From assembly GCA_947095585.1 (NCBI GenBank), contig OX352762.1:121054930-121118929 (forward strand): DNA of 64,000 nt, given 5' to 3'. The translations under genes were made by a program, and so were the position numbers. Position 1 is the stretch's first letter; each line of letters opens with the position of its first letter. The notes under the pieces are model-generated. The model was not told the origin of the DNA. It did not search any database and saw only the letters and a list, made by a program, of their open reading frames with translations. Of this stretch, positions 9,357 through 22,289 are shown in pieces. This DNA is from Nephrocerus scutellatus. Lineage: Eukaryota > Arthropoda > Insecta > Diptera > Pipunculidae.

Positions 9357-11750
9357 TATTTTTTTTATAAAAAGTGTTGTTCCCCGGAGATACACATGTG
9401 TATAAAATTTGAAGAAAATCGGGGCCAGATCACTTCCAAATTTTTACAAAAGGTGTTGCCCATCAGAGATACATATGTGTATAAAATTTGTATTTGTATG
9501 GGAGACCCCCGACCCCGAGGCCCGAATGGCCTAAATTTTAATAAAAAGTGTTGTAATGGGAGATACACATTTGTGCAAAGTTTCAACAAAATCGGGCTTC
9601 AGGAAGTGGATTAAAAATGTATCACAAGATTTGTGTGCCAGTCCGCCAGCCATGGGCACGCGAAGTTAATATAGAGAATTTTATAAAATAACCAGCCAGC
9701 CAGCGGAGATATGGATTAATTTTATTGTCTAGCGGATGTTGAATAATAAAATTAATAATATTTGGCGCGACAGACCGTTGAGGTCCAAGGACTTGCTTAT
9801 CGCGACCATTTGTGTTGTGCATGTGATATTGTGGAAGGGACCTAAAATTTAATGCCGTACCGAACGGCGAATTTACAAGCTTTCCGTGACAAGTTATTAC
9901 TTTTGGAAGTTTGTCAGAGAGGTGAGACGTCGTACAGTGATATTACTGTGATTCGAACCACAAAACTACAGCTCAGAAGCTATGCACTTATCCACTGAGC
10001 CACGGCGCCCAGCTACCGGACGTTGGCTAACTAAAAACTACTCCTTATTATTGTTATTATTATTATTGAACGATTTCTATTGGTTAAGCAAACTGAGACT
10101 TGTCCTTTATCATTCAGTATCTTAAGCAACAGAATTGTTTACATTATTAATGCATCAGTTAAAATAGAAAATGTAGACGAAAATTTAAGCTTAGGCTCGC
10201 AGCTGCTCTGCAATGAAAGTTACATTCAAATCATTGGCAGAAAGCAATTAATCATATTTCTATGCCTACATCTTGATCGGGAGGTATAACTGATGGCATT
10301 AGTAGTTAGTCTTCATTTGGTTTCTTCACTTAATGTTCCAAAGATTTATTAGTTTGGCTATCTAATGTTGTCTGTGCGTTTGCGTGGTACGCTTAGGTGT
10401 AGCAATTCGTTATGAAACTCGACACGACAAGCAGACACACACTTTCGTCCGAATTCACACTTTCATTTGTTCAGTGACGCATGCGCGTGAATTAAATTAA
10501 ATATATATATATTTATCAAACGTTATATATTTGCTACATATACTTAATGAAATAATATTAAAAAAACACCGTTAACATTTTTTAAAATAACCGCAGACTT
10601 AGTTTTGGATTATAGATTTATTTCGTAAGTAATAAAGTCGTAATTTCGTGATACAAATATTAATAACATTAATCAATTCATATACTTATAACACAATGTA
10701 TTATGTATAACTTAATCGCTTTTAAATGGTTATTAAATTCTCTATATTAACTTCACTTGCCCGTGGGTCGGTCGGTCGTCGGTCGTCTGTCGTGGAATCT
10801 TGCAATCAATTTTTAACCCACTTCCCAAAGCCCGATTTTATTGAAGTTTTGTACACATGTGTCTTTCCGGAGAAACCACTTTCTATTAAAATTTGAGGCT
10901 CCTTGGGCCCCGGGGTCGGGGGGCTCCCATACAAATATTTTACAAAATTTTACTCGATTTTCTTCAAATTTTATACACATGTGTATCTCTGATAGACAAC
11001 ACTTTTTGTAAAAATTTTGGAGACCCCGGGCCCCGGGTTCGTGGGACCCCATAATTTTTTTTTAAAAAAATAACCCGATTTTCTTTAAATTTTATATACG
11101 CGTTTATCTCCGATAGGCATCACTTCTTGTAAAAATTTTGGAGACCCCGGGCCCTGGCGTCGTGGGGCCCCAACATTTAAAAAAAAAAAATTAACCCGAT
11201 TTTCTTCAAATTTTATATACGTATGTGTCTCCGATGAAAAACACTTTTTGTAAAAATTTTGGAGACGGCCCCAGGGTCGTTAGGCCCAAATTCTTTTTTA
11301 AAAAAATTAACCTGAATTTTTTTAAATTTTTTATACGTGTGTATCTCCGATGGACAACACTTTTTGCAAAAATTTCGGTGGCCGGGGTCGAGGGGCCCCA
11401 TAAAAAATTTTCAAAGAAATTAACCCGATTTTCTTCAAATTTTATACACCTCTGTATCTCCGATGGACCAAATTTTTTTTAAAGTTTTTGGAGTGAACGG
11501 GCCCTGAGGGCCAAGGGGTGCCCATATATATTTTTTAAAATTTAGCTCGATTTTCTTCAAATTTTTAACACATTTGTATCACTGATGGACATAACTTTTT
11601 GTAAATTTGTTGGAGTGTTAGGGCCTTGAGACCCGTGTGGTGTACATGTAAATTATTTAAAAATTAGCCCGATTTTCTTCAAATTTTAACACATACCTAT
11701 CTCCTATTAGAGAAAAATTTTAATTTTTATGGGTTGTTTTTTATATTCGA
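9357..11750. mobile_element. foldback-like element with ~120 bp repeats in long inverted termini
   Basis: The left terminus (9357-9697) and the right terminus (10723-11750) are inverted copies. Inner ends match well: GAAGTTAATATAGAGAATTT at about 9662-9681 is found inverted at about 10735-10755, followed outward by AATCGGGCTT and AAGTGG sequences. Outward from there each arm is made of diverged ~115-122 bp units; the left arm has two to three and the right about eight. Each unit carries a CACATGTGTATCTCCGATGG motif, a GATTTTCTTCAAATTTTATA motif and a GC-rich block of the type GACCCCGGGCCCCGGG. The centre (9698-10722) holds a SINE and no transposase. Long inverted arms made of tandem repeats are the hallmark of foldback elements, so this is probably a non-autonomous one. 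Confidence 0.7.
9763..10011 (-). mobile_element. SINE-A (tRNA-derived), copy 1
   Basis: On the minus strand the head reads GCGCCGTGGCTCAGTGGATA, a tRNA A-box-like start. A GGTTCGAATC B-box-like sequence follows about 45 bases on. A body with the TTGTCACGGAAAGC segment comes next, and the tail borders an AT-rich AATATTATTAATTTTATTATT tract. This copy sits inside the foldback-like element, so it inserted later than that element or was mobilised with it. Confidence 0.8.
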
Positions 11751-11799
11751 TTTTTGAAGCATGACGACTAAAGAAACCCATAAGCAACGGAATACTTCC

Positions 11800-12760
11800 T
11801 CAACAGGAAATGCAAAATTTAATCCAAGTACAATTACAAGAAAGTGTAAAATGCTCTGGGGCCTGGTCTACGACATCCTTCCAGCGTAGGCTTGGCCGGC
11901 TTCGCCTCCGTCCCTCCTCGCATATGGCTCCAACAATTATCCGTAAGACTTCTCTCTCGAACGCGGCTAAGAGGCCAGAATGAATTTTGCTAAGCACTCA
12001 GGTCTCGGATCCACTTGAAAGTACTGGTATGAGCATTTTCTTATATACCAGCAGCTTGGATGTTATGTTTAAGTTCCTTGATTTGAAGAATCTTAACAGA
12101 CTATAGTAGGCTTTGTTGGATTTAAGCAACCGTGCGCGTATTTCAGGTTCAATGCTTTTATCGGCTGCAACAGTTGACCCGATTGAACTACATCAAGTTC
12201 TCGCTCAACTATTTTAACTACGGTACTAAATTTGGATCTTCTACTCGCAGACGTGGTGGCTACCATGTCCTTTGTTTTTGCTCTCTTTTATGTGCAGGCC
12301 CAGACTCCGAGCCACCCGCTCGATCTTGGATGAAAGCTTCCTGTACAGCTCTTTGATTTCTACCAAATATGTCGATGTCTTCTGCGTAAGCCAGTATCTG
12401 AATGGACTTATAGAGGATTGCTGCTCTCGCCTTCTTCAGAGTCTCTGATCACTTTCTCCAACGCCAGGTTGAAGAGGACGCAGGCCAGTCCATCCACTTT
12501 TCGGAGCCCATTATAGATTTTGAATGGGCTTGATAGTGATCTGCATGCATCTGCATCTCCTGGTCATTGGTGGAGCCTCCAATTCCTCAGTTAGTGGACC
12601 ATTTAGCAATTCATTTAGCAAGTGCTCTTCCCATCGCTTTAAGATTTGAGATCAGCGATCAGATTACCTTCCTTGTCTTTGCAGTATTTGCAACGCGGTG
12701 TATATTGCGTCATACCGCGGACTCTTTGATAGAACTTCCCGTTCGTCTGATTTAAAGAAT
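11800..12760 (-). mobile_element. LINE family X, internally deleted copy (minus strand)
   Basis: Read on the minus strand, a linker of the RWEEH...LNGPL type (about 12590-12640) is followed after a deletion by late RT sequence. ACVLFNLALEKVIRDSE lies near 12430-12490 and the active-site region reads AYAEDIDIF near 12370-12390, where YADD is usual. It ends with the family's C-terminal region (LAAFEREVLRIIVGAICEEG, about 11910-11970) and a GRPSLRWKD-type stretch. Many frame changes. Same family as 23.08-23.96 and 44.03-44.58 kb. Confidence 0.75.
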
Positions 12761-13042
12761 TCTTCTTTTTCATCATCTGGGGATAATTATAGGGTTTTTG
12801 TTTTTAAATCTGCACGCGAAGGGTGGAGTTCAGTTCACACACGAGAACTCTCAAGCTCTCATTGTGCTCATAAGCCCACAATGATGCTCTAGATTACCAG
12901 ATATCTAGATTACTTTATACATCAACTCAATCGTACATGTGAATACAGCAGTATACTGCAACTGTTTATCACATATAAAGCATCTTATAGTGTGTACATG
13001 TAATATAGGTGATCAGTGCGTTGAGAAAAATTCATTCGTTTT

Positions 13043-13111
13043 TTGGACGCGCCAGGAATAGAACCTGGTGTCCTCCGAGTGGGAGCCAATAGTTCTAACC
13101 ACTGCACCACT
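13043..13111 (-). mobile_element. SINE-B tRNA-like head, copy 1
   Basis: The minus strand carries TGGTGCAGTGGTTAGAAC (A-box-like) and CCAGGTTCTATTCCTGG, which folds as a 5-bp T-stem with a 7-base loop and contains the B box. The 5' and 3' ends do not pair as an acceptor stem, so this is not a working tRNA gene. A second copy is at 22921-22995. Confidence 0.65.
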
Positions 13112-13119
13112 GACACTGA

Positions 13120-15340
13120 CAGTGTGAAGCGTGAATGAAAGAAAGTTGTAAAAACAGGGCAACAAACTACTAATCGGTGATCAATACAAATTAAATGCAT
13201 TTAGGGATTAAGGATAATTATAACACCTTATATTTATAATTATTTTATGTGTCATGCCATCACAACACTGAACTCGATGCCAATCTATGAGCTTAAAGTT
13301 TTCCTTCTCCAACTATTCGAAAAACCATTTTCTGCCAATTAACTAATGTCAATGAGTAATGGTCGACTCCTAGGAATTTGTCAGTTAACTATGATTCCTA
13401 CAACATATTGCTCACTATAACTACCAGGTTAAATCTTAAATCCCCCGATGGCGATAGGATAAATAATAAAAATGTTAGATTTCGCCATAATTACAAACCA
13501 CTGACATGCTGAGCGCGGTTTTCATTTCATTCAGTCATTTGCCAAACTGCTGCCCACATTACAAATAGGAGCAAAATAACCGACAATTACACCAGGAGAA
13601 ATGTTAGCCAGATGTTTAGATATGTTCGAGGGAAATTGGGTCAAAACTCGTCGATGTTGTTGTTGTTGCAGACGAGATGGCTGCAATTGCATTTTGCAAC
13701 TGCAATTGTCCATCAATGCCCAAGTCTCTTTGTTACGGTTAAATAGGCGCAATGCCATTTGGGAGTCATAGCTCGAAATGCACGAGCGTCCCCTGCAGAG
13801 TCAGTTGTTGTAAGTAAGTTGTCCGTTTGTTTTGTTGTGCTGGTGGGCATTTTGAAAGTGACATCTAGAGCAAAGCAAAGTGACTAAATACGTAGTCGTC
13901 TTTTATCGATGTCGTGTTACATTCTAAACCACTTTTTAATTTCCCAATTGTTGCAAGAAGTGATCGCGCAAGGTCTGTCCATTGGCGGATATCCGCTTGG
14001 ATTTCCCCACAGCAGCTAACGACTACATTTTCACATTTCAAAGTCATTGTTCCGTGTCGAATTGACAAATGAAATTTGAGCTGATGTGATGACTAGTTGT
14101 TGGCCTGTAAGTGTGTGCAATTGCGTAGGTCCATCATTCACCGTTCGTGCAGACAGGATGAAGGTTTTCCATTGATTACAGGGTTAAATAGTTTGTCTGT
14201 CTGTCTGTCATGCCAAAATATAATTAATGTTAATAATTTATATTCAGCTAGTGCCCGCCCCATCAGTAAGACAAATTGTTTCTGCTTTTGACATTATGAC
14301 AAGACAACACAATTGTAAATGAGGGAAAAGAACCTTTTGACACTGAGAGAAAAACTTTCTCTCTCTGCATGGATGTATCTGCGGTGCTACTACGCATTTT
14401 CTCCCTTTGCAGTTTAATTCAACGAACAGTACTTATGAGTTTCACTCTATGCAATGCAAAGAAGCGATCATTACAGCATCGTTTCAAAAGAGGCTAATGG
14501 AGAAGTAAGTCATAGCTTCCATTCAACTAAATATTCCCATGCAGTGATATGGGTATCATCATTGTGTGTCATTTACATCAACCGCAACCTATAAAACTTC
14601 AAGAGTAGACAGACACCACAATGATATTAAATGGCAGTGAATGCTCAACAGTTGCAGTCGGAAGGAATTCAAAAGTACTTTGGCTGAGAAGACTCGTTGT
14701 GGCGAATATGAACTGAGTGGGAAATAAATCTAATAAGCACATAACTAATTGAATGCTTCTTTGAAATCAAATGAAGTTTCTCTCTTTGCTTTGCTTTAAT
14801 TTCTCTCTTTGCGTATGTTATGAATTAGTGTTTTTACATCAAAATTTTAAGTTTAAAATATTCCGAAATAAACCTGCGCCCAAGTTAAGAAAACTAATTT
14901 CTGGCCTAGGCCATAACAAGACCTTAGGGAGCGTAAAAAGAAACTTTTGGCTTCTCTCTCAATTTGTTTTCACGTTTCTAGTCGATTTGCTAACATAAAA
15001 CTTAGCCATTACTTTCTCTGTGAGAATTCGCTTGTCCTCTGGACAGATTCAATTGTACGAACATTCATTTCTCACATTTAATTAAATTTTTGCAAAAGGT
15101 TTCGCCACCTGAAAGCGATCGTAAAAGAAAATTTTTAAACTGAAATTGCAGGTAAATTGGGCAAGGGAAAACTTGTTCAACATAATAATACCTATATGAG
15201 TGTGTACAAGCACTTGAGTATAAGTGAAGAAATCTTTGACATATTTTTCTCTGGTGTTTTTCACTTTTAAATGTCAGATAATTTTGGATAAACTTAACAA
15301 ACTGGCAACAGCTTGCCGACTGCACAAAGCGCTCTACCTT
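13120..15340. other. intergenic, no gene recognised
   Basis: AT-rich sequence with short random frames only. A GTCTGTCTGTCTGTC run lies at about 14195-14210. No domain, splice-supported exon or RNA gene was recognised on either strand. Confidence 0.5.
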
Positions 15341-15349
15341 TTTTACTTC

Positions 15350-17640
15350 AAAAATCTATTCGGGTCAGTCAAGAACCACCACAAGAAAATAAACTCTTGA
15401 TTGTTTAGTAAAAATTCACTTCGCTAACTGTAAAATACTAAGCAATCAAGAAAAAAACGAGAACATCGATATGTACCCAACCGAGGCTCTGCCAGTATCT
15501 TCTCTACCGAAGGAATCCGCTGGTCAGTAAACTCATTCGGTCCTTACAAGTCTCGCAATCTCCAGATGAGTTATACCCAATCTTCCTACAACGTGGGATA
15601 ACCGCTACTCTATTATTTCTCATACAACGTGGGATAGAAATAATAGAACCACTATTCGAAAAACTCTACAGAGCCAACGATAGGCCTAGAATACGTTCCA
15701 GAGATATACGAGTAATCTTTCTACCAATAGCAGGAAAGGAGTCTCTTGAGGATACCAGGTCATACCATATCATCACATCATTTATACTAAAAGCCATGGA
15801 GAAAATAATAGGCCAATACATAAGGTATACTTCATTCTAAATTAACCCCTTAACCCCAGTCAACATGCATACGAGACTGACAAATCAACAGAAAGAGCAT
15901 TACATGAGCTGACAATTGAAATCGAAGACACACTTCGAAGTAAAAAAATGTTCATTGACATAAAAGGCGCTTTTGACAATACCAACTTTGAAGCAATTCA
16001 AACACAAGCCAGATCAAGGGGAATCCACTCCTCTATCATAGGATGGGTTATGAATGTGGATGCTGATTACAGTAAAATACAAGCGTCGTGCGGTGACGAA
16101 ATCATCACAATGGCGACAACCAGGGGTTGCCCACAAGGTTGGAATTAAAACCCCACTTATTGCTGCTGGTGTTGGATCCGCTACAGCTCGCCAGCCTGAA
16201 GAACAACTGTTTAACAAACATCAGCTAATGGTCCTAGCCTAGTCCTAATGGTTCGTGGCGAAACAAGTCAAACTAGTAAAAGACTGGTGCAAGGAGGTCG
16301 ACCTAAGTGTCAACCCTGACAAAATAGTCTGCACCTTATTCACAAAGAAGAAAAGAACAACGTTTCACTACGATTCCAAGACAAAATCCTTCAAATTGCT
16401 CCGGAAGTTAAACATCTAGTGGTCATCAAAAAACTCACATGGAATTCGCACACATCATTTATTACTAAGAAAGCTAACAAAGCTTACTATATCTGCCAGC
16501 GTATGTTTAGCAAAATGTGGGGAATTAAGCCCGCAAATGACCTTATGGCTATACCAAAGCATTATTGGACCCATAATCACATATGCGACCCTAGTTTGGT
16601 GGCAAAAAAAACAGATCAATTGAATACTTGCTTGAAACTAAACAAAATCCAAAGACTAATCTATCTAGGTGTGCAACAGGCGTCATTAAGACTCCAAGAG
16701 CAGCTATAGAAAAGCTTCTAGGACTCCCATCCCTGTACATTATAAAAAAATCAAGGTTCAAGAGCCATCCAAGAAAAAAATTGTTAATCTAATAAAAGCA
16801 AACAGACCGGGACACACCAGTATCATAACCAATATAAATTTGGAAAGCTGTCCAACCATCGGACAGAATGATAAAAACAAGTAACTTCCAAAGAAACTTT
16901 TTGATAAGAATACCAGAATGAAATCGAGTTGAAAATATTATTAGTACACTTCTCTTATAGTATTCCAGACAGAAACTATAGCAATAGAAGCATGCACCCT
17001 TGAATGAAAAAGGTACAGAAGAACCAAGATCTATATGATCTCAGACAGTCAGGCAGCACTCCAAGCATTAAAAGGTCCCGTCTTTCACTCCAAAATAACG
17101 TGAAACTACTTCTGTCACTTGAAAGAATTTCCCAAAACTAACAAATTCACCCTAATATGGTCTACAGGTCACTCAGGCATCTTAAGAAACGAGGCAGCAG
17201 ACTTCTGTGAAAGAGAAGGCGCAGAAGGAGGCTTTACTGACCCCGAACCCAGTATTACATATCTTAAGAACAACATCAAAGAGTGGGAAAAAATCTAAGC
17301 GGAATGGGAATCATCGACTGTGATGAGACAGGCCAAAAAGCTTCTTAACTGTAATACGAATCACTTAAACCGACACGCACGAAGAACACTAGTCTGGTAC
17401 ATGACTGGACATTGCCCATTCCATGGCCAGCTTTTGAAAGTGGGTAGATCCCAATCGGACTGCTGCTGATTCTGAAACGAGGCAAAAAAAAACATCAGAA
17501 CACATACTTTTCATATGGCTTCACGTCCGGAAAATAATAAAAAACTTGAAGGCACATACAGTTCTCTGGGCGAATGCCAACCAATTGACTTGGCACTTTT
17601 ATAAAATGACTTTCTTCTATCATTTACCGCGATTACATGA
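15350..17640 (+). mobile_element. LINE family Y with RNase H, long degraded copy
   Basis: Covers most of ORF2 from just before the RT to the C-terminus. Visible: a pre-RT SFGPYK segment near 15535; ATPSTERALHEL-type and MFIDIKGAFDNTNFEAI near 15950-16000; TTRGCPQG near 16110-16140; LSVNPDK near 16300-16320; IITYATLVWWQKK near 16575-16610; RNase H MISDSQAALQAL near 17035-17070 and STGHSGILRNEAADF near 17160-17205; and VWYMTGHCPFHGQLLK near 17395-17440. Frames shift repeatedly. The YADD region is not intact. Other copies of the family: 34.4-34.9 kb and 57.2-58.8 kb. Confidence 0.8.
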
Positions 17641-17999
17641 ATATTTGTATTTGAAAATAGAAATCTATTTGTTTTGGTCGGGAAAATAATAAAATGAAAA
17701 AGAACAAAAAGAAAATCCAGAAAAGGTATTTTGTAGTTTAGTTTGCTATCTTAATAGTTTTGAGTTTTTTGTTAACTTTTATTGAGAACTAATACCGATT
17801 AAAAAGAAAACAATAGAAAAGCTACACACTGTCGCACACAACGAATTTCGTATTTTCGTAAAACTCGCTATTAATATGCAATGGAGATAGAATGATATAT
17901 CACAAAAGAGATTTTTACTAACTAAGTAATTTCGCACTTTTTTACATATCTATAACCACAATTATAACCTGACTACAGCGGGTATGGGGCTATGCTTGG

Positions 18000-18430
18000 A
18001 GTACTCCGACTACACAAACTAAGTAACGTTTAGGCAAGGTCGACTACTTCACGTAGGGCAGGCCAAGAGAAAAAGTGGATTCATTGGCCAAGCTGATTCC
18101 TTTAGCGAGCATGCCGTGTGATCACATGGTGATAAAATTTGCAATCAAAATGAGCACAAAAATGGAATTTCGATATGAAACTGAATACCAGATACATGTG
18201 GGAGCCATAAAGTGGCAAGGCATGGATCAAGAAAGCAGAAGGGGAAAAAGAATTGTTGGGGTAATACAACCTAAAGTGGTGACCCTTGGTGTTGGGACTA
18301 AGCAGAAATAATATTACTTTAATTACGGGACTAAAGAGGCACCTAAAGAAAGTAAGAATAGAAGTGGACGAAACCTGCAAGCTTTGCGAAAAAGCCCCTT
18401 GACACCTTTCGAACAAATGCGTAGCAACGA
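18000..18430 (+). mobile_element. LOA-like LINE family Z, short deleted fragment
   Basis: The frame at 18075-18311 (DSLAKLIPLASMPCDHMV..., then EYQIHVGAIKW) matches, residue for residue in places, the decayed reading at 43270-43460 (ESLAEQIPLAS, EYKIHPGGIKW). Downstream, ITGLKRHLKKVRIEVDETC corresponds to the end of the same element near 43960-44020. The RNase H segment between these is missing, so this copy has an internal deletion. Confidence 0.6.
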
Positions 18431-21400
18431 TCTGACAAAAAGGAAACCATATGGGAATTCATGCATTCTCGGAGTCTGCGCAACATTCACTGAATTCACT
18501 CCATATGATTAAGTTTCTAATAGCCATTGCTATGGGGGTTGCTATAAGGACGGGTATAAACTGTTCCTGAAGCACAGAATAGGATTCTATTCGGATTCGG
18601 CGGCGGACGGCGGTCGGCAGCCAGGAGGAATAAGGAATGAACTTCTACCGAATTACAAACGAGTTGAATTCGTGCCATTCCGTTGTTATGCATGCAATTT
18701 GCTTCTGAATAGAAACTGCTGCACTGGATATTTGTTTCCATCCGACAAAGGACAATAATTCAAATTCCAAATTCTAATCGAACTATTCGTTGGCTATTTG
18801 CTTAATGTGACTCTTGTTCCCAATGTTTAATTTTGTTCTAATTATTGCGACAAATGATTAGTGTTCATCCATTAGCAAATATGCTTAAGGAACTGGTGGG
18901 TGGAGGGAATTGTGTGATTTTGGTCAGTACAACAGGGATATTTCAAAACATATTGCTGGATGATCGATTGTAAAATTATTTTTGGTAAACTGCACTGCAA
19001 ACGAAGATAATATGAAGGAACAAATATCAACTTTTGGTTATTTTAATGGAACTGGAACCACAGCTTTATTCCAATTATTTTGTCAGTAATGTTGGGTACC
19101 ATGTAACTTAGTACGAGGGTTGCTCGCGATATCTACATGGCAATTCTATTATTCTATTCGATTCATCTGATCCTTCAGAGATACTAGAATCTTATGCAAA
19201 AATTTTCGATAATATTCCTCTACATCTTCTAGTTTTTCAAAAAACTTATAAGTAACCTTGTAACATTGATATTTTTCAGGACAAAGTAATTGCTGCTACT
19301 AGCTTTTCCCGGTACTCCGCCACCCACACACATGACTGCCCGCCTTGTCATCGCTACCACTATTGCCAAAACAATTTCATTATGGCTATATGGCGTGATG
19401 TTCGTAGAGCACAGAAAGTAGCGCAGTGAACAGTGCAGCAGATAGCACATATGATCCCCGACTTAAGTTATTTAGTTACAAAATTGGAAGTCACCTAAGG
19501 CGCTTTTGAAAAAAAAAAAAACGGAATAATTTATGGTTTATATTAACCCTGAAAATCTTTTCTAAATTCTTTTTTCTTTCTATTATATTCCCTATCATTA
19601 AATCAGGTGTTAAACATTCAATTAAAACCAGCCGAGCTTCTTCCCAACTAGATTTCGGTAGTACGCAGTGTTCAGATGTTTGCCTTGCATGTAATGGGGA
19701 GTAGATAATTTTAAGGAACCATAATATGTGAAATATGCTTGAGTATATTTGGAAAACCAATGAAACTTTGTTCATGCGATGCAATCCGTGTAGTTACCAA
19801 TTTAGTTAATCAATGATAAGCCTTCAAAACTAATTTACGGTACCGAAATATGAAACGATAGGAAATATGGCAATTATGTTCATACTTAAAAGCTTTTTTT
19901 AGAGGAATTATGATTATTTGGCTTTACAAATTATCATCTGATATGGTTAAGTATCTGATGTTGAAAAGATATCACTGAACGGGGCTAAAATTTTCAGTTT
20001 CAACGAATTATTTTTACGTTATTTAATTATCAATAGATTGTATTTAATTTATTTTGTACCAGGACCAAAATATCACTGTCTTGTCTGTGATATGCTAGAC
20101 GAAGCATTAAAAATTCAATTAACATTTACATCACGATATCACTGACGGCGATGTGGTTATGTATCGCACGCGAATGAACAAAGTTACAATCATAAACGGG
20201 AGTACGGGTTTTGAATTTTTGATTTAATTGCTTTTTTCATGAGTTTATCTAACCAAAACCATATGTTTTTGTTTGTTTGTATATTGCCGCAAGTCCAATG
20301 ATCTATTCTGTAATACTCGAACTCATTGCACTTTCGTTTCGCATGTGATTTTTGCGAGTTACGAAAGCAATTTCTTTCTACATACAGCCACATAATTTTA
20401 TTCAATTTGAAATTTAATTAAAACAGTTTGAATTTTTTGCAAAAAACGCAAAATCCTCTTGTTTGGTAATCAGAAACAAGTTCGTTGCTTAAGTTTTTCG
20501 ATTTGTCTAGTAAATATTGTTGTCAAAATAGTATTCATAATAGTTTGTTTATCAACTATAAAAAAATTAATGTATTACTTTTAGTGAGTTTATGCTTTAA
20601 GAGTCAACATTAAATAAATTTAAAAGAAAATTTTAATGTCAATAAATTAAAGACGATTAGTTGAAAACGAATCGTAATCGTAATCGCTCTTGAAAGTAGG
20701 ACAAAGCAATCAACTGTTTAAGTTTGCGTTGATAGTCAACTTTCATTGAATTAACGTCAAGTCAACGAGCCAACTAAACCCAGACTAACCCAAATTTCAA
20801 ACGATCACCACATATTTTCGCAAGGTGATTGTTGCCAGGGAAGAAAAAGAAGAAACGAATACATTTCCGCGTCTATGCAAATCCAAATTGAGAAAGGTAC
20901 ACAAAATCAATCACAGTGAATTATACACTCTCGTTCAACAGATGCGATATATTCATTAGCAATTTCTGTCACGAAATCTTGCACAATTTTTATGGAGTAG
21001 TCTTTGTTTGTCGATCGTAAATACCATCAATGTGATAAGTGTTATCTAACATGAAATTTCTTTATAGTCTTTCAGTTTTTTTATTTTCAACTTTGTTTAT
21101 ATGCGTAAGTGGTCAAACATAGTAAGATGATGAAGGAAATGCTTTTGTTATTTTGCCATCGTTACTACGAATTTGTAGTTTTAAAGCGAACCGATTTTGT
21201 TTGCTTATCAATCACTGGTACAATGATTATATTTCCTTTTAAAAAACTTTCCTAAAGAGAGTTCAATGGAAAATCTTTCTAATGGCAAATCAATGTTAAA
21301 CATTCATAAATCTTCCAATTTCCAACAAAAATACAAGTGGAAATCCCCTGCTACTTATCTCAAAGGAAACACAAAAATTTGCATCAAGTGCACTTTTCCA

Positions 21401-22235
21401 TTTCACTTTGCATTGATTGGGAAACTGATTTCCCGCTTTCCTGGAAACTCACACACAAAACAACTTACACTATACCAAGAGTGTGCACACAGTCGACATC
21501 CAGCAAAAATACATATCTCGAGATATGATTTACGGCATTCGATGTAAATTGCCTCCGCTTCCTCAATCGAGCAATGCGCATGGAAGCAATAAGCAATCTG
21601 TGAAGAAGAAGAAGAGTTATGTGATGTTTTGGTTCGTGACAAATATACATGTTTTACGCGCTTTGGTAACAAGTGAGACAGATCCTCGCTCGTGTTAAGA
21701 GAAATGATTTACACGAAGCAAGGTATCAAAATTTCCCAAAGGCTAAAGTGTCAGGTGGATTTTCTTTTTGGCGCCGTAATGTAAATGACGGTGTCTCGTA
21801 AATCAGGCAAAAACACGTCAAGCTGAGTGCAAGTTGTGTGTAATGAATAGACATTTAACATGACAGCGATTGGGTTGGCGAGGTGGTGGGGGTTCGTATA
21901 ACAGATTTTAAGTTACAACGCGCGAGCTTTTAAATTTTAAATTTGTCCACTATAACAGTGAGTAGGGTCTGATGTTTCATAAAATCTGGTTATTTATTGC
22001 ACACCGATAAGAATCTTTGTTTAAGGAAAACCAAGTTTTCTTCCTAAATCTTTTGTTTTGTGCTTTTAATTCAAATGCCTTCAAGGGATTCGCATTCTTA
22101 TTATGCATAGACGCAGTGTGATAGGATTGGAATTACTTGAACAGAAGTAGGAATGTAATGAATGTTATGTAAGTCCACATTTTTGTCTCTATATCTCTAT
22201 TATTTCATACACGAAGTAAATTCTAAATTTGAATG
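18431..22235. other. intergenic, no gene recognised
   Basis: AT-rich DNA with homopolymer runs. The longest frames (97 codons, 19491-19784 minus; 93 codons, 21266-21547 plus) have no recognisable domain, signal or splice context and look like chance. Confidence 0.5.
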
Positions 22236-22289
22236 GTTGTTGTTGTTGTTGTTGTAGCAACTATTAATTCGTGTTAGTTCAAACGTTGG

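Noticed and set aside
13043..13111. Functional tRNA gene
   Set aside because: A and B boxes are present, but there is no acceptor-stem pairing and no clear anticodon stem, and a diverged second copy exists; read as a SINE.
18102..18416. 104-codon minus-strand frame
   Set aside because: It is antisense to the LOA-like fragment that is homologous to 43.3-44.0 kb on the plus strand.
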